NCBI GenBank assembly: GCA_020850615.1 | Contig: JADZEI010000028.1 | Span: 1-64,000, forward strand | Direction of reading: 5' to 3' | DNA: 64,000 bases | Source: Dehalococcoidia bacterium | GTDB lineage: Bacteria > Chloroflexota > Dehalococcoidia > Tepidiformales > Tepidiformaceae | Made by a program: the position numbers and the translations under genes | The notes under the pieces: model-generated | What the model was told of the DNA's origin: nothing | Databases searched by the model: none | The model's input: only the letters and a program-made list of their open reading frames with translations | Shown here: in pieces, positions 10,716-19,045 of the stretch | Position numbering within the stretch: the stretch's first letter is position 1 | Layout: each line of letters starts with the position of its first letter

Positions 10716-10754
10716 TCGCCCGCGAACCCGGCGACGCCGGTAGAATCCCGCGCC

Positions 10755-11252
10755 ATGGACACCTACGACGCCATCATCAAGAAGCGGGACCGCCGCCACT
10801 TCCTCGCCCGGCCCATCCCGGAAGAGACGCTCCGCCGCATCCTCCAGGCCGGCCGCATGGCGGGCAGCTCCAAGAACTCCCAGCCCAACCGCTTCGTCGT
10901 CGTCCGCGACCGCGAGCTGCTCGAACGCATGGCGGCGATGGTCCCGGTCGGCAAGTGGCTCTCCACCGCGGCCGCCGCGGTCGTCTTCGTCCAGGAAGGC
11001 CGCGCCCACGGCTTCGATGCCGGCCGCGCCGCCCAGAATATGATGCTCACCGCCTTCAACGAGGGCATCGGCTCCTGCCCGGCCCACCTCCCCGAAGCCG
11101 CACTCGCACAGATGCTCGGCATCCCCGAAGGCCTCTTCCTCGACCGCGTCATCGGCTTCGGCTACGTCGACCCCGAGCGCGACCGCCCGCCCTCCGCCGT
11201 CGCCCGCCAGCGCCTCCCCCTCGAGGACATCGTCCACTACGACCGCTGGTAG
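10755..11252 (+). CDS. Nitroreductase-family flavoprotein
   Basis: This 165-residue member of the FMN nitroreductase superfamily has the N-terminal MDTYDAIIKKRDRRHFLARPI (the R-x-x-R-x-F FMN-phosphate motif), SSKNSQPNRFVVVRD and the late GFGYVDPERDRPP segment. Active forms are usually homodimers with FMN at the interface. It is somewhat shorter than the common 190-220 residues. It lies directly downstream of the LLM oxidoreductase, suggesting linked flavin/NAD(P)H chemistry. The substrate is unknown. Confidence 0.87.
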   Translation: MDTYDAIIKKRDRRHFLARPIPEETLRRILQAGRMAGSSKNSQPNRFVVVRDRELLERMAAMVPVGKWLSTAAAAVVFVQEGRAHGFDAGRAAQNMMLTAFNEGIGSCPAHLPEAALAQMLGIPEGLFLDRVIGFGYVDPERDRPPSAVARQRLPLEDIVHYDRW

Positions 11253-11310
11253 CGGTAAGATCCTCGCTGGTCACTGCGCCCCCGCGGCTGCATGGCACTG
11301 GAGGCTCGCG

Positions 11311-12018
11311 ATGGACGGAAGACCGAGTCCGGTCCGCTGGGTCACGACACTCGTCGTGGCGCTCATCGGCGTGGTGGGCGTCGGAGCCGGGCTCGCGGTG
11401 GGCCTCGCCGCGGGCGACGACGATGGTGGCGACACCGTCGCGCCGACCGGCCAGGCCGGCAGCTCCCTGGTCGACGCCTCCAGCCTGCGCCAGCCGATCC
11501 ACGAACATGCCGACTTCGCGCTCGTTATTCGCGGCCAGCTCTTCGATTTCGGGCAGCCCCAGTTCCTCTCGACGGAGGAACGCGAACTGAACCCGAACGT
11601 CCACATCCACGACCCACGTCACACGGTCATCCACGTCCACCGCGAAGGCACCACCTGGGACGAGTTCTTCCGCTCGTTAGGCTTCGAGCTCAACGACGTG
11701 AGCCTCCTCGGCGAAGCCGGCAACGACTCCCTCGCCCTGCCCTCCGGCGAGGTGCTGAAAGCCACCGGCGGCGAGACCTTAAAGTTCATCGTCAACGGTG
11801 TCCCGGTCGATGGCATCGCCGGCATGAACATCGGCGCCCTCGACCGCGTCCTCATCAGCTTCGGCCCCGAGTCCCGCGAGGATGTGATCGCGACGCAGTG
11901 GCCGCTGGTCACCGACCAGGCGTGCATCCCCCAGGGCCTTTGCAGCGAGCGTGGAAGCGGCGCCGGCGAGCACGGCGAGCCGTGCGACAGCCGCCAGGCC
12001 AGCTGCGTCGGGAACTGA
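11311..12018 (+). CDS. Membrane-anchored His-rich protein of unknown function
   Basis: This 235-residue protein has a single N-terminal membrane helix (about residues 9-33) followed by an Asp/Gly linker and an extracytoplasmic domain. It carries two histidine clusters, HEHADFALVIRG and HIHDPRHTVIHVHREG, then WDEFFRSLGF and LKFIVNGVPV. This layout resembles small His-x-His domains often seen beside thiol-disulfide or VKOR proteins in actinobacteria and Chloroflexota, for which I know no assigned activity. Cysteines near the C-terminus (ACIPQGLC, EPC, ASC) may form disulfides. A metal-binding role is plausible but unproven. It converges with the nitrilase gene. Confidence 0.78.
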   Translation: MDGRPSPVRWVTTLVVALIGVVGVGAGLAVGLAAGDDDGGDTVAPTGQAGSSLVDASSLRQPIHEHADFALVIRGQLFDFGQPQFLSTEERELNPNVHIHDPRHTVIHVHREGTTWDEFFRSLGFELNDVSLLGEAGNDSLALPSGEVLKATGGETLKFIVNGVPVDGIAGMNIGALDRVLISFGPESREDVIATQWPLVTDQACIPQGLCSERGSGAGEHGEPCDSRQASCVGN

Positions 12019-12027
12019 CCGGCTCGG

Positions 12028-13578
12028 CTACCGCGTAAGCGGCCCGTACGCCTCGGGCACGCGATCGCGGATCACGTGCGTCCGCGGGGCGCGGTCCTTC
12101 CACCGCGAGAACATGCACGAGCCGCTCGCCGCCATCGCCACACCCGTCCCCGCCGGCACCGCCGTCAGCATCGCCCCGTCCGGGTTCGTGACCAGCCCCC
12201 CGCCCGGCCACGCAACCGCGCAATACACGCGGTTCTCGTCGGCGCGCGCCCGGGCCACGCGCTCGAGCATCGGGTGCGGTTCGAACGCCGTCCACGCCAG
12301 CACGTCCGCCCCGTCGAGCGCGAGCGCCCGCGGCACCTCCGGGACGAAGCCCTCCGCCCCCGCCAGCACGCCCACGTTGCCCACGGGCGTCGGCACCAGG
12401 ATCGCGTTCGTTTCGCCCAGCGCGAGCCCCTCGCCGTGTGTCGCCTGGTGTAGCGTCACGCCGTCCGCGGTGACCAGCGCCGCGAACTGCCGCGGCCCCG
12501 CCCCGTTCGCCGCGATGCCCGCAACAATGCCGCCGCCGTGCTCGCGCGCGGCCCGCTCCAGCACCGCCAGCCCGTCCTCCCAGCCGGCCCCGCCCGGCAG
12601 CCCGGCCGCGACCACGAGGTCGACGTCCTGCGCGCGCAGGGCCGCGAATCGCCGGGCCAGTTCGCTCGCGTCGAACGCCCCCTCCCCGGGAACCACCCCC
12701 ACCCGCCACCCAGCCTCCGCGGGCACAAGCGGCTGCGTCTCCAGCGCCAGGGCCCCGAGCGTCTCCGTCGGCCGCGTGAGCGCGCCGTACAGCGCCGGCC
12801 GCCTGGGCACGGGCGTGCCCGCCATCGGCTCCAGGTCGTACACGATCACGGCATCGCGGTCGCTCGGCCCGCACACCCGGCTTACGCCCGCCGGGTCGAA
12901 CACGCTCGACCGGCCGGCGTAGATGATCGACCCGTCCTCAGGGCCCCACTTGTCGGCGGCCACCACCCAGGCGCCGTTTTCGAACGCGCGCACGGGCATC
13001 AGGTACTCGCACTGCGTGGTCGTCAGCTCGCCCGGCGTCCGCCCCCACGAGACCCACGCCGTCAGGTCCACGATGACTTCGGCGCCGTTCACCGCCAGCA
13101 TCCGCGCGACCTCCGGCTGCCGCCCGTCGGCGCAGATCAGCACGCCGAACCGGCAGAACCCGGCATCGAACACCGGGAACGCGCGCCCGCGCTCGAACCA
13201 CGTGTTGTCGAAGTGCCAGAGGAAGCTTTTGTCGTACCGGCCAACACGCTCCCCTTCGGGCGAAATGACCACGCCGCTATTCGTGAGCGTCCCGCCGGCG
13301 TGCGGCACCGCCATGCCGGCTGCGAGCCAGTAGCCGTACCGCCGCGCCCGCTCCGCGAACATCCCGAGCACCTCCGCGTACGGTCGCACGCCCGGGCGGC
13401 TGTACGGATCGGCGTCGCGGACGTAATACGCCGGGTAGGCGCATTCGGGCAGCGCCACGAGCTGCGCCCCGGCCGCGCCGGCTTCGTCCAGCGCCCGGAG
13501 CAGGTTCTCCAGGTTCGTTTCGGCATCTTCGAGGTCGTACGCCCGCACCTGGCAGAGCGCGACGCGGAATGGCTGCAT
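12028..13578 (-). CDS. Tandem nitrilase-fold protein, second domain degenerate
   Basis: This 516-residue carbon-nitrogen hydrolase is about twice the usual length. The first domain (1-275) has the full triad: Glu45 (LPECAYP), Lys117 (RYDKSFLWH) and Cys149 (LICADGR). It therefore probably cleaves a nitrile or amide. The second domain (about 285-500) keeps the fold signature (RVGVVPGEG..., GNVGVLAGAEGFVPEVPRALALDGADVLAW) but has Ala-Gly where Cys is expected and no matching Glu or Lys. It is likely structural or regulatory. The ribosome-binding site GAGGAG is the last two codons of the upstream Uma2 gene, 3 nt away, implying coupling. Confidence 0.85.
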   Translation of the reverse strand: MQPFRVALCQVRAYDLEDAETNLENLLRALDEAGAAGAQLVALPECAYPAYYVRDADPYSRPGVRPYAEVLGMFAERARRYGYWLAAGMAVPHAGGTLTNSGVVISPEGERVGRYDKSFLWHFDNTWFERGRAFPVFDAGFCRFGVLICADGRQPEVARMLAVNGAEVIVDLTAWVSWGRTPGELTTTQCEYLMPVRAFENGAWVVAADKWGPEDGSIIYAGRSSVFDPAGVSRVCGPSDRDAVIVYDLEPMAGTPVPRRPALYGALTRPTETLGALALETQPLVPAEAGWRVGVVPGEGAFDASELARRFAALRAQDVDLVVAAGLPGGAGWEDGLAVLERAAREHGGGIVAGIAANGAGPRQFAALVTADGVTLHQATHGEGLALGETNAILVPTPVGNVGVLAGAEGFVPEVPRALALDGADVLAWTAFEPHPMLERVARARADENRVYCAVAWPGGGLVTNPDGAMLTAVPAGTGVAMAASGSCMFSRWKDRAPRTHVIRDRVPEAYGPLTR

Positions 13579-13581
13579 GGC

Positions 13582-14124
13582 TTACTCCTCGTCCAGCACG
13601 GCGAACAGCCCGGTCAGGCCGAGCTCGAAGCCAGGCAGCGCGGATGTGGTGAGCACGGCATCCCCGCGCAGCGTCGCGCCGTCATGCTCGCCGTCGAACA
13701 GCTCGACCGTGCGCGCCTCCGGGTCGACCAGCCAGCAGGCATCTGTGCCGTTCGCCCGGAAGAAGCGGCACTTGTCGCGCAGCCAGCTCAGGCTCTGCCC
13801 CGGCGACCGCACCTCCACGGCGAGCGTGGGCGGCGGCATCGGGCGCGCCCGGCGGTTCACCCCCGCCGCGTAGAAAGACACGTCTGGCAGGTAGAAGCGC
13901 TGGTCGCCGGTCGCGGTGAACCCCACGCGCCCTTCGACGCCGGGATGGCCGCCGTGAAGGCGGGCGTACGCATCGAGCGCGGCGAGCACCGCCCGCACCA
14001 TGTCGCTGTGCATCCAGTCGGGCATCGGCTTTTCGAACACCTCGCCGTTGACGTACTCGAGGTACGGCTTCTCCTCGGGCAGGGCGAGGTATTCCTCAAC
14101 GCTCAGGCGATGCCGGGTAACCAT
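13582..14124 (-). CDS. Uma2-family (PD-(D/E)XK-like) protein, copy 1
   Basis: This 180-residue DUF820/Uma2 protein has the predicted nuclease core YLPDVSF...LAVEVRSPGQS...WLRDKCRFF, followed by WLVDPEARTVELF. It is a tandem duplicate of the next upstream gene. Residues 1-39 are identical between the copies and residues 93-180 nearly so, whereas 40-92 are strongly diverged. Uma2 proteins are abundant in Cyanobacteria and Chloroflexota; their biological role is not established despite the endonuclease label. The stop codon overlaps the ribosome-binding region of the nitrilase gene. Confidence 0.9.
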   Translation of the reverse strand: MVTRHRLSVEEYLALPEEKPYLEYVNGEVFEKPMPDWMHSDMVRAVLAALDAYARLHGGHPGVEGRVGFTATGDQRFYLPDVSFYAAGVNRRARPMPPPTLAVEVRSPGQSLSWLRDKCRFFRANGTDACWLVDPEARTVELFDGEHDGATLRGDAVLTTSALPGFELGLTGLFAVLDEE

Positions 14125-14717
14125 GCCGCCAGTGTACCGGATCCGCGGCCGCCTACTCCTCGTCCAGCACGGCGAACAGGCCAGTCAGGCCGAGCCCGAA
14201 GCCGGGCAGCGCGGCCGCGGTGAGCACCGCATCGCCGCGCAGCGTTGCGCCGTCATGCTCGCCGTCGAACAGCTCGACCGTCCGCGCCTCCGGGTCCACC
14301 AGCCGGCAGACGTCGGTGCCGTTCGCCCGGAAGAAGCGGCACTTGTCGCGCAGCCACGTCAGGCTCTGCCCCGGCGACCGCACTTCCACCGCCAGCGTCG
14401 GCGGCGGCATCGGCCGGTGGCGGTAATCCCGCCCCGGCGCGAAGTAGAGCAGGTCTGGCAGGTAGAACCGCACATCCTCCCCGGGCGGGAACCCCACCCG
14501 CCCTTCGGGCCCCGAGAACCCGCCGCGCGCGCGACGGTACTCGCGCAGCGCGGCGGCCAGTTCATCCACGATTGCGGCGTGCATCCAGTCGGGCATCGGC
14601 TTTTCGAACACCTCGCCGTTGACGTACTCGAGGTACGGCTTCTCCTCGGGCAGGGCGAGGTATTCCTCAACGCTCAGGCGATGCCGGGTGACCATGCCGC
14701 CAGTGTACCGGATCCGC
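14011..14717 (-). repeat. 571-bp tandem gene duplication (Uma2 pair)
   Basis: About 135 bp covering the 5' flank and first 39 codons is almost base-for-base identical at 14011-14145 and 14582-14717, one a/g difference near the start codon being visible. The 3' half of each gene is also near-identical. The unit spacing is 571 bp. The divergent centre between near-identical flanks is what sets this apart from a simple recent duplication. Confidence 0.85.
14153..14695 (-). CDS. Uma2-family (PD-(D/E)XK-like) protein, copy 2
   Basis: This is the 180-residue upstream partner of the Uma2 tandem pair. The core residues are kept (FYLPDLLYF, LAVEVRSPGQS, WLRDKCRFF). The central segment (residues 40-92) differs from copy 1, while the N-terminal 39 residues and C-terminal half match almost exactly, as does about 20 bp of 5' flank. 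The pair is therefore a mosaic duplication with a 571-bp period. The substrate is unknown. It sits 28 nt upstream of copy 1 in the same direction. Confidence 0.9.
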   Translation of the reverse strand: MVTRHRLSVEEYLALPEEKPYLEYVNGEVFEKPMPDWMHAAIVDELAAALREYRRARGGFSGPEGRVGFPPGEDVRFYLPDLLYFAPGRDYRHRPMPPPTLAVEVRSPGQSLTWLRDKCRFFRANGTDVCRLVDPEARTVELFDGEHDGATLRGDAVLTAAALPGFGLGLTGLFAVLDEE

Positions 14718-14723
14718 AGCCGC

Positions 14724-15515
14724 CTACCGGTTCTTCCACACCGGGTCGCGATGCTCGATGAACGACATCACGCCCTCCTTGTGGTCCTCCGTCTTGAACA
14801 GCCCATTCAGCACCGCGCTGTGGTCCTTGAGGTGCTCCAGCGGGTCGCGCGTCAGCCCCTGGTAGAGCAGTCGCTTCGACTCCGCCGTCGCCTGCGGCCC
14901 GCCCTTGCTCACGCTCGCGGCCAGCGCCATCGCCCGGTCCATCAGCTCCGCGTCCGGCACCACGTCGAGCACGTAGCCGATCTCCTTCGCGCGCTGTGCC
15001 GAGATGATCTCGCCCGAATACAGCAGGTGCGCCGCATTCTGGAGCCCAACCACCCGCGCGAGCAGCCACGTCCCCGCGCCCGTGTCCGGCACCAGGCCGC
15101 GGTGCACGAACACCCACCCGAACCGCGCCGACTCGCCCGCGATGCGCAGATCGCACTGCAGCGTGAACTCCGCGCCGAGCCCGACGGCCGCGCCGTTGAT
15201 CGCGCCGATGACCGGCTTCTGGATCGCGGCGAGCGTCCACGGCGCCGGCTGCTGGCTGTTCGCGTACTTCGCGTACCCTTCGACCCGCGCGGTGCTCGGC
15301 GCGCCCTGTGCCAGCTGCTGCAGGTCCGTCCCCGCGCTGAACGCGCGCCCCGTGCCGGTCACCACCACCGCGCGCACGTTGTCGTCGCTGCCGATCTGCT
15401 TCACCGCGTCCTCGATCAGCGCCAGCATCTCGTACGAGATCGCGTTCAGCTTCTCCGGGCGGTTGAACCGCATGACGGCGACCTTGCCGTCCACGCTGTA
15501 TTCGAAGTCAGCCAT
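14724..15515 (-). CDS. Enoyl-CoA hydratase/isomerase family protein
   Basis: This 263-residue crotonase-fold protein has the oxyanion-hole segments FSAGTDL and INGAAVGLGAEF. The second catalytic position reads GLVPDTGAGTWLL, so an Asp replaces the usual second Glu. That is characteristic of PaaG/isomerase-like members rather than classical hydratases. GGAGG lies 6 nt upstream of the ATG. It probably acts on an acyl-CoA in a beta-oxidation or aromatic-degradation step. It is followed by the Uma2 pair with no obvious functional link. Confidence 0.9.
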   Translation of the reverse strand: MADFEYSVDGKVAVMRFNRPEKLNAISYEMLALIEDAVKQIGSDDNVRAVVVTGTGRAFSAGTDLQQLAQGAPSTARVEGYAKYANSQQPAPWTLAAIQKPVIGAINGAAVGLGAEFTLQCDLRIAGESARFGWVFVHRGLVPDTGAGTWLLARVVGLQNAAHLLYSGEIISAQRAKEIGYVLDVVPDAELMDRAMALAASVSKGGPQATAESKRLLYQGLTRDPLEHLKDHSAVLNGLFKTEDHKEGVMSFIEHRDPVWKNR

Positions 15516-15576
15516 GACGTGCCTCCAGCCGGCCCGCGGGCCGGGAATTCGTGCGCCAAGGATGGCGGATCGCCCG

Positions 15577-16065
15577 TTACGCGTCGAATGTCCACCGCGT
15601 CGCCGCCGCGCCGAACCGCTCCGCCGCCTCGATGAACCCGAACGCGCGCCGAGGCGTCACCGTGAAGACCCCCGCGAGCTGGTCCGCGGTCAGCTCGAAG
15701 TCGTACTTCGCCCGGTACGCCGCCAGGAACGCGTCCATCCGCCCCGCCTCGATGCCAGCCACGGCGTCGCCTTCGAGGATGACCGCCTCGTCCGCGCCCT
15801 CGATCGCGACCGTGCACGCCGCGTTCGCCGCGAGATTCCGGGCCTTTCGCGACCCCGTGTCGGTGCTGAACACCAGCACGTCTCCCAGCCACACCGCCCA
15901 GACCGGCATCACGTGCGGCCGCCCGCCCGCCCCAACGGTCGCGACGAAGTAGTTGCGCGCCCCGGCCAGCCGCTCCTTCGCCCAGGCCCACTCCAGGAGC
16001 CCGGCCTCCGCCGGGGCGAGCCCATACCCTGGCATGTGTGGCCGGCTGGCCCGTGGCTGGACCAC
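15577..16065 (-). CDS. Pyridoxamine 5'-phosphate oxidase-like (split-barrel) protein
   Basis: This protein of about 162 residues has the split-barrel flavin/F420 fold: NYFVATVGAGGRPHVMPVWAVWLGDVLVFSTDTGSRKARNLAANAACTV followed by EDAVILEGDA-type strands. Short proteins like this are often F420-dependent reductases or PPOX-class enzymes; the cofactor cannot be decided here. I take the GTG at 16065, 4 nt after the phosphotriesterase gene stop; an ATG at 16035 is the alternative start. Tight spacing suggests one transcript with the upstream gene. Confidence 0.85.
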   Translation of the reverse strand: MVQPRASRPHMPGYGLAPAEAGLLEWAWAKERLAGARNYFVATVGAGGRPHVMPVWAVWLGDVLVFSTDTGSRKARNLAANAACTVAIEGADEAVILEGDAVAGIEAGRMDAFLAAYRAKYDFELTADQLAGVFTVTPRRAFGFIEAAERFGAAATRWTFDA

Positions 16066-16069
16066 CGCG

Positions 16070-17014
16070 TCAGTACCCCTGCGTCTGTTCGAACAGCCGC
16101 TTCGGGTTCAGCCGCGTCATCTGGTCGATCGCCGCCTCGCTCACCCCGCGCTCCCGCAGCATGGGCACGATCGTCGTCGGGATGTGCGTCGGGTTCCACT
16201 GCGGCAACATCTGCTCGACGATCCCCTCCGGGATCATGTCGATGTGGCACGAGCTGTCGTGCGAGAGCGTGATCCGGTTGGCGTAGCCGCGTTCCACCAG
16301 CGCCGTCACCATGTCGGCGCGTTGCGCGTCCGTCCGCGGCGCCTGCAGCCCGATCCGGTCCATGCCACAGTAGCTGCCGTTCTGGATGATCCGGTCCAGG
16401 TAGTCGATGTCGCCCGAGTCGTCCGAATGGCCGATCACGGTCCGCCCGAGGTCGACGCCTTCCTCCTTGAACACCCGCTGCTGGTCGAGCCCGGTGCGGT
16501 TCGCCGGGTACGTGTGTGTGCAGATCGGCACACCCGTCGCCCGGTGCGCCTTGGCCGACGCCCGTAGCACCCGTTCGTTCATCGGGTGCATCTCCGGTTC
16601 AGTCGCGCACTTGATCACGCCCGCGCGCACCCCCGTTGTGCTGATCCCCTCCGTGATGTCCTTGACGAACCGGTCGACCATCGCCTCGTCCGGCCGGTGG
16701 TGGAAGTAGAACGGGACCTGGTAGTACAGCCCCGTCGCGACGATGATCTGCATGCCCGAAAGCTGCGCCGCCTCCCGGATGAACGCGGGGTCCCGGCCGA
16801 GGTCGATCGGCGTCAGGTCCACCATCGTGTCCACGCCCGATGCCTTCGCCCGCTTCAGCTTCTCCACCGCCGAGGCCATCGTCGCCGCCCGGTCGAACAG
16901 CTCCGGGTACTGCTGGTACATCGGCGGCCACATCACCAGCACGTGTTCGTGCATGAGCGTGAACCCGAGCTGCTCCGTGTCCAGCGGTCCCGTCGCCGAT
17001 TGAATCGTCGCCAT
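16070..17014 (-). CDS. Phosphotriesterase-family metal hydrolase
   Basis: This 314-residue amidohydrolase-superfamily protein has the full binuclear metal set: HxH in LMHEHVL near the N-terminus, the bridging Lys in GVIKCATE, His in ICTHTYP and VIGHSDDSG, and Asp in LSHDSSC. Family members hydrolyse organophosphates or lactones (phosphotriesterase-like lactonases), so a lactonase is a fair alternative. The ATG at 17014 has GGGAGGGAC 3-8 nt upstream; the open frame beyond it has no start signal. It is paired with the split-barrel gene and divergent from the membrane glycosyltransferase-like gene. Confidence 0.92.
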   Translation of the reverse strand: MATIQSATGPLDTEQLGFTLMHEHVLVMWPPMYQQYPELFDRAATMASAVEKLKRAKASGVDTMVDLTPIDLGRDPAFIREAAQLSGMQIIVATGLYYQVPFYFHHRPDEAMVDRFVKDITEGISTTGVRAGVIKCATEPEMHPMNERVLRASAKAHRATGVPICTHTYPANRTGLDQQRVFKEEGVDLGRTVIGHSDDSGDIDYLDRIIQNGSYCGMDRIGLQAPRTDAQRADMVTALVERGYANRITLSHDSSCHIDMIPEGIVEQMLPQWNPTHIPTTIVPMLRERGVSEAAIDQMTRLNPKRLFEQTQGY

Positions 17015-17200
17015 CTGTCCCTCCCGTCTGTGAGCGCGCACGATACGCCGCGCCGCCCGGGCCGCCAATGGCGCGTATCAACGCCACCGATGTCCTTGCC
17101 ACGCTGCGAACCGCCGTTCACCTGCCTTCGTATTAACAGACTGAGGGTTACCGGTGGCGGTGGTACGCTCGTCGAACGGCTGCGAAAGCCACGGAGGCCT

Positions 17201-19042
17201 ATGAGCGTTCTCACGCGCGCCCGCACACGACGCGCCACCCAGCCCGGCCCGCGCCCCGCCGACCCGGAGGCCGCTCGCCTCTATCGCATCGCGCTCCTGG
17301 CCGCGATCGTGCTCGGCATCGCCATTCGCGCGTTCCATGTGCTCAACGCAGACTTCCCGCTCAACGATGGCGCCCTCTTCTACGTGATGGTCCGGGACCT
17401 CCAGGCGAATAGCTACCAGCTCCCCGCGTTCACCACCTTCAACGACGCGGACATCCCCTTCGGCTACCCGCCGCTCGCCATGTACGTCGCGGCCTTCCTC
17501 GATGACATCACGCCCATCGGCCTGCTGACCTGGTTCCGCCTCCTGCCCATGCTCGCGACCTGCGGCACGGTGGCCGCTTTCGCCCTGCTCGCCCGCGACC
17601 TCCTGCGTTCCCGGCTCGCTGTCGTCGGCGCGGTCCTCGCCTTCGCCCTCATCCCGCGGACGTTCATCTGGCTGCTCATGGGCGGCGGGCTCACGCGCTC
17701 GTTCGGCCTCCTGTTCGCGCTCCTCGCGCTCCACCAGGCCTACCGCCTCTATGCGGCGAAGGACCGCCGCTACCTGCCGGGCGCGATTCTCCTCTCCGCC
17801 GCCACCGTCCTCTCGCACGTCGAGACGGGCTGGTTCCTTGCGTTCAGCATCGGCCTCTTCTGGCTCGCGTACGGCCGCCACCGGCACTCGATCGTCAGCT
17901 CCGCCGCCCTCGCCGGGGGCACGGTCCTGCTAACCGCTCCCTGGTGGGGCACCGTCCTTTCGTACCACGGCCCCGGGCCGTTCCTCGCCGCCCAGGAGGC
18001 CGGCGGCTCTTTCTTCACCGATGCGGGCGTCCGCCGCCACGTCTGGCTCTCGCTCGCGCGTGTCGTCGCCACGAGCGAGCCCTGGTACCCCCTTCTGGGC
18101 ACCATCGGCTTCGTCGGCGCGGTCATCAGCATCGCCTCGCGGCGCTACGTCCTCGCCGCCTGGTGGGTGGCCGTCGCCGTCTTCGATCCCCGCGCCTACC
18201 CCACCCTCGCCTCGGTGCCTGTTGCCCTGCTGGCCGGCGTCGCCGCCCGCGAGGCCATCTTCCCGCTGCTCATCCGCATGGCCCACGGCATCCACGCCCC
18301 GCACCTCCACTTCGGCCACGCGGAGCCGCATGCGAACGGCCACACCAACGGCCACGCGAACGGCCACGCGCCGCTCCCCGCTACAGCCGGCGGCCAGCTC
18401 GCGTCCGTGGTCCGTTCTCCCGCCGGCGTGCTCGCCGCCGCCTCCCTTGTCTTCATGGTCGCTGGCGCCCTCATCACGAAGGGCGGCCTCGCAGGCGAGG
18501 GCGTCTACCTCAACCCCCTGCGCGAAGACGAGCGCGACCTGATGGCATGGGCCGCAGCCGCGACCCCGCCGGATAGTCGCTTCCTCGTGGCTCCACGCAG
18601 CTCCTGGGAGACGGACCGCGAATCCGAGTGGTTCCCGCTCCTCGCCAACCGCGTCAGCGTCGCCACCGTCCAGGGCTTCGAATGGATCGACGACGGCGGC
18701 TTCGAGGAGCGTCAGGAGCTCTTCTGGGATGCCTACGACTGCGGCTTCAAGACCACCGAATGCCTCGACGAGCTCCTCGAGGACTACCCCGACGCCGGGT
18801 TCGACTACATCTGGGTGCCGCGCATCAACGGCGTCCAGTGCTGCGGCACCATGGTCGACTCCCTCGACGACGACCCCAACTACACCCGCGTCCACGACGC
18901 GGACGGCGGCACCGTCTGGCGCCGCGAGCCTGAAGCGGACATCGACGCCTCGACGGGGCTGCCCGCGACTCCCCAGGGCGACCATCCGTCGCCCGGCCAC
19001 CTCGCGCTCCCGGAAGATGAGACGGTCGCCGGCGGCGGCTGA
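17201..19042 (+). CDS. Multi-pass membrane protein, GT-C glycosyltransferase-like
   Basis: This 613-residue integral membrane protein has about nine to ten predicted helices in its first two-thirds and a soluble C-terminal domain (about 430-613). The first loop carries NDGALFYVMVRDLQ, an acidic motif like the catalytic loop of ArnT/PMT-type lipid-linked sugar transferases, followed by FGYPPLAMYV. A His-Asn-Gly repeat (HANGHTNGHANGHA) links the membrane and soluble parts. The soluble domain has paired cysteines (ECLDEL, VQCCGTM). Donor and acceptor are unknown; GT-C is a fold-level inference. GGAGG precedes the ATG at 17201. Confidence 0.8.
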   Translation: MSVLTRARTRRATQPGPRPADPEAARLYRIALLAAIVLGIAIRAFHVLNADFPLNDGALFYVMVRDLQANSYQLPAFTTFNDADIPFGYPPLAMYVAAFLDDITPIGLLTWFRLLPMLATCGTVAAFALLARDLLRSRLAVVGAVLAFALIPRTFIWLLMGGGLTRSFGLLFALLALHQAYRLYAAKDRRYLPGAILLSAATVLSHVETGWFLAFSIGLFWLAYGRHRHSIVSSAALAGGTVLLTAPWWGTVLSYHGPGPFLAAQEAGGSFFTDAGVRRHVWLSLARVVATSEPWYPLLGTIGFVGAVISIASRRYVLAAWWVAVAVFDPRAYPTLASVPVALLAGVAAREAIFPLLIRMAHGIHAPHLHFGHAEPHANGHTNGHANGHAPLPATAGGQLASVVRSPAGVLAAASLVFMVAGALITKGGLAGEGVYLNPLREDERDLMAWAAAATPPDSRFLVAPRSSWETDRESEWFPLLANRVSVATVQGFEWIDDGGFEERQELFWDAYDCGFKTTECLDELLEDYPDAGFDYIWVPRINGVQCCGTMVDSLDDDPNYTRVHDADGGTVWRREPEADIDASTGLPATPQGDHPSPGHLALPEDETVAGGG

Positions 19043-19045
19043 GCC

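Noticed and set aside
18330-18372. A short tandem repeat (NGH-encoding) considered as a CRISPR-like array
   Set aside because: The repeat is in-frame coding with no spacers; units are only 9-12 bp.
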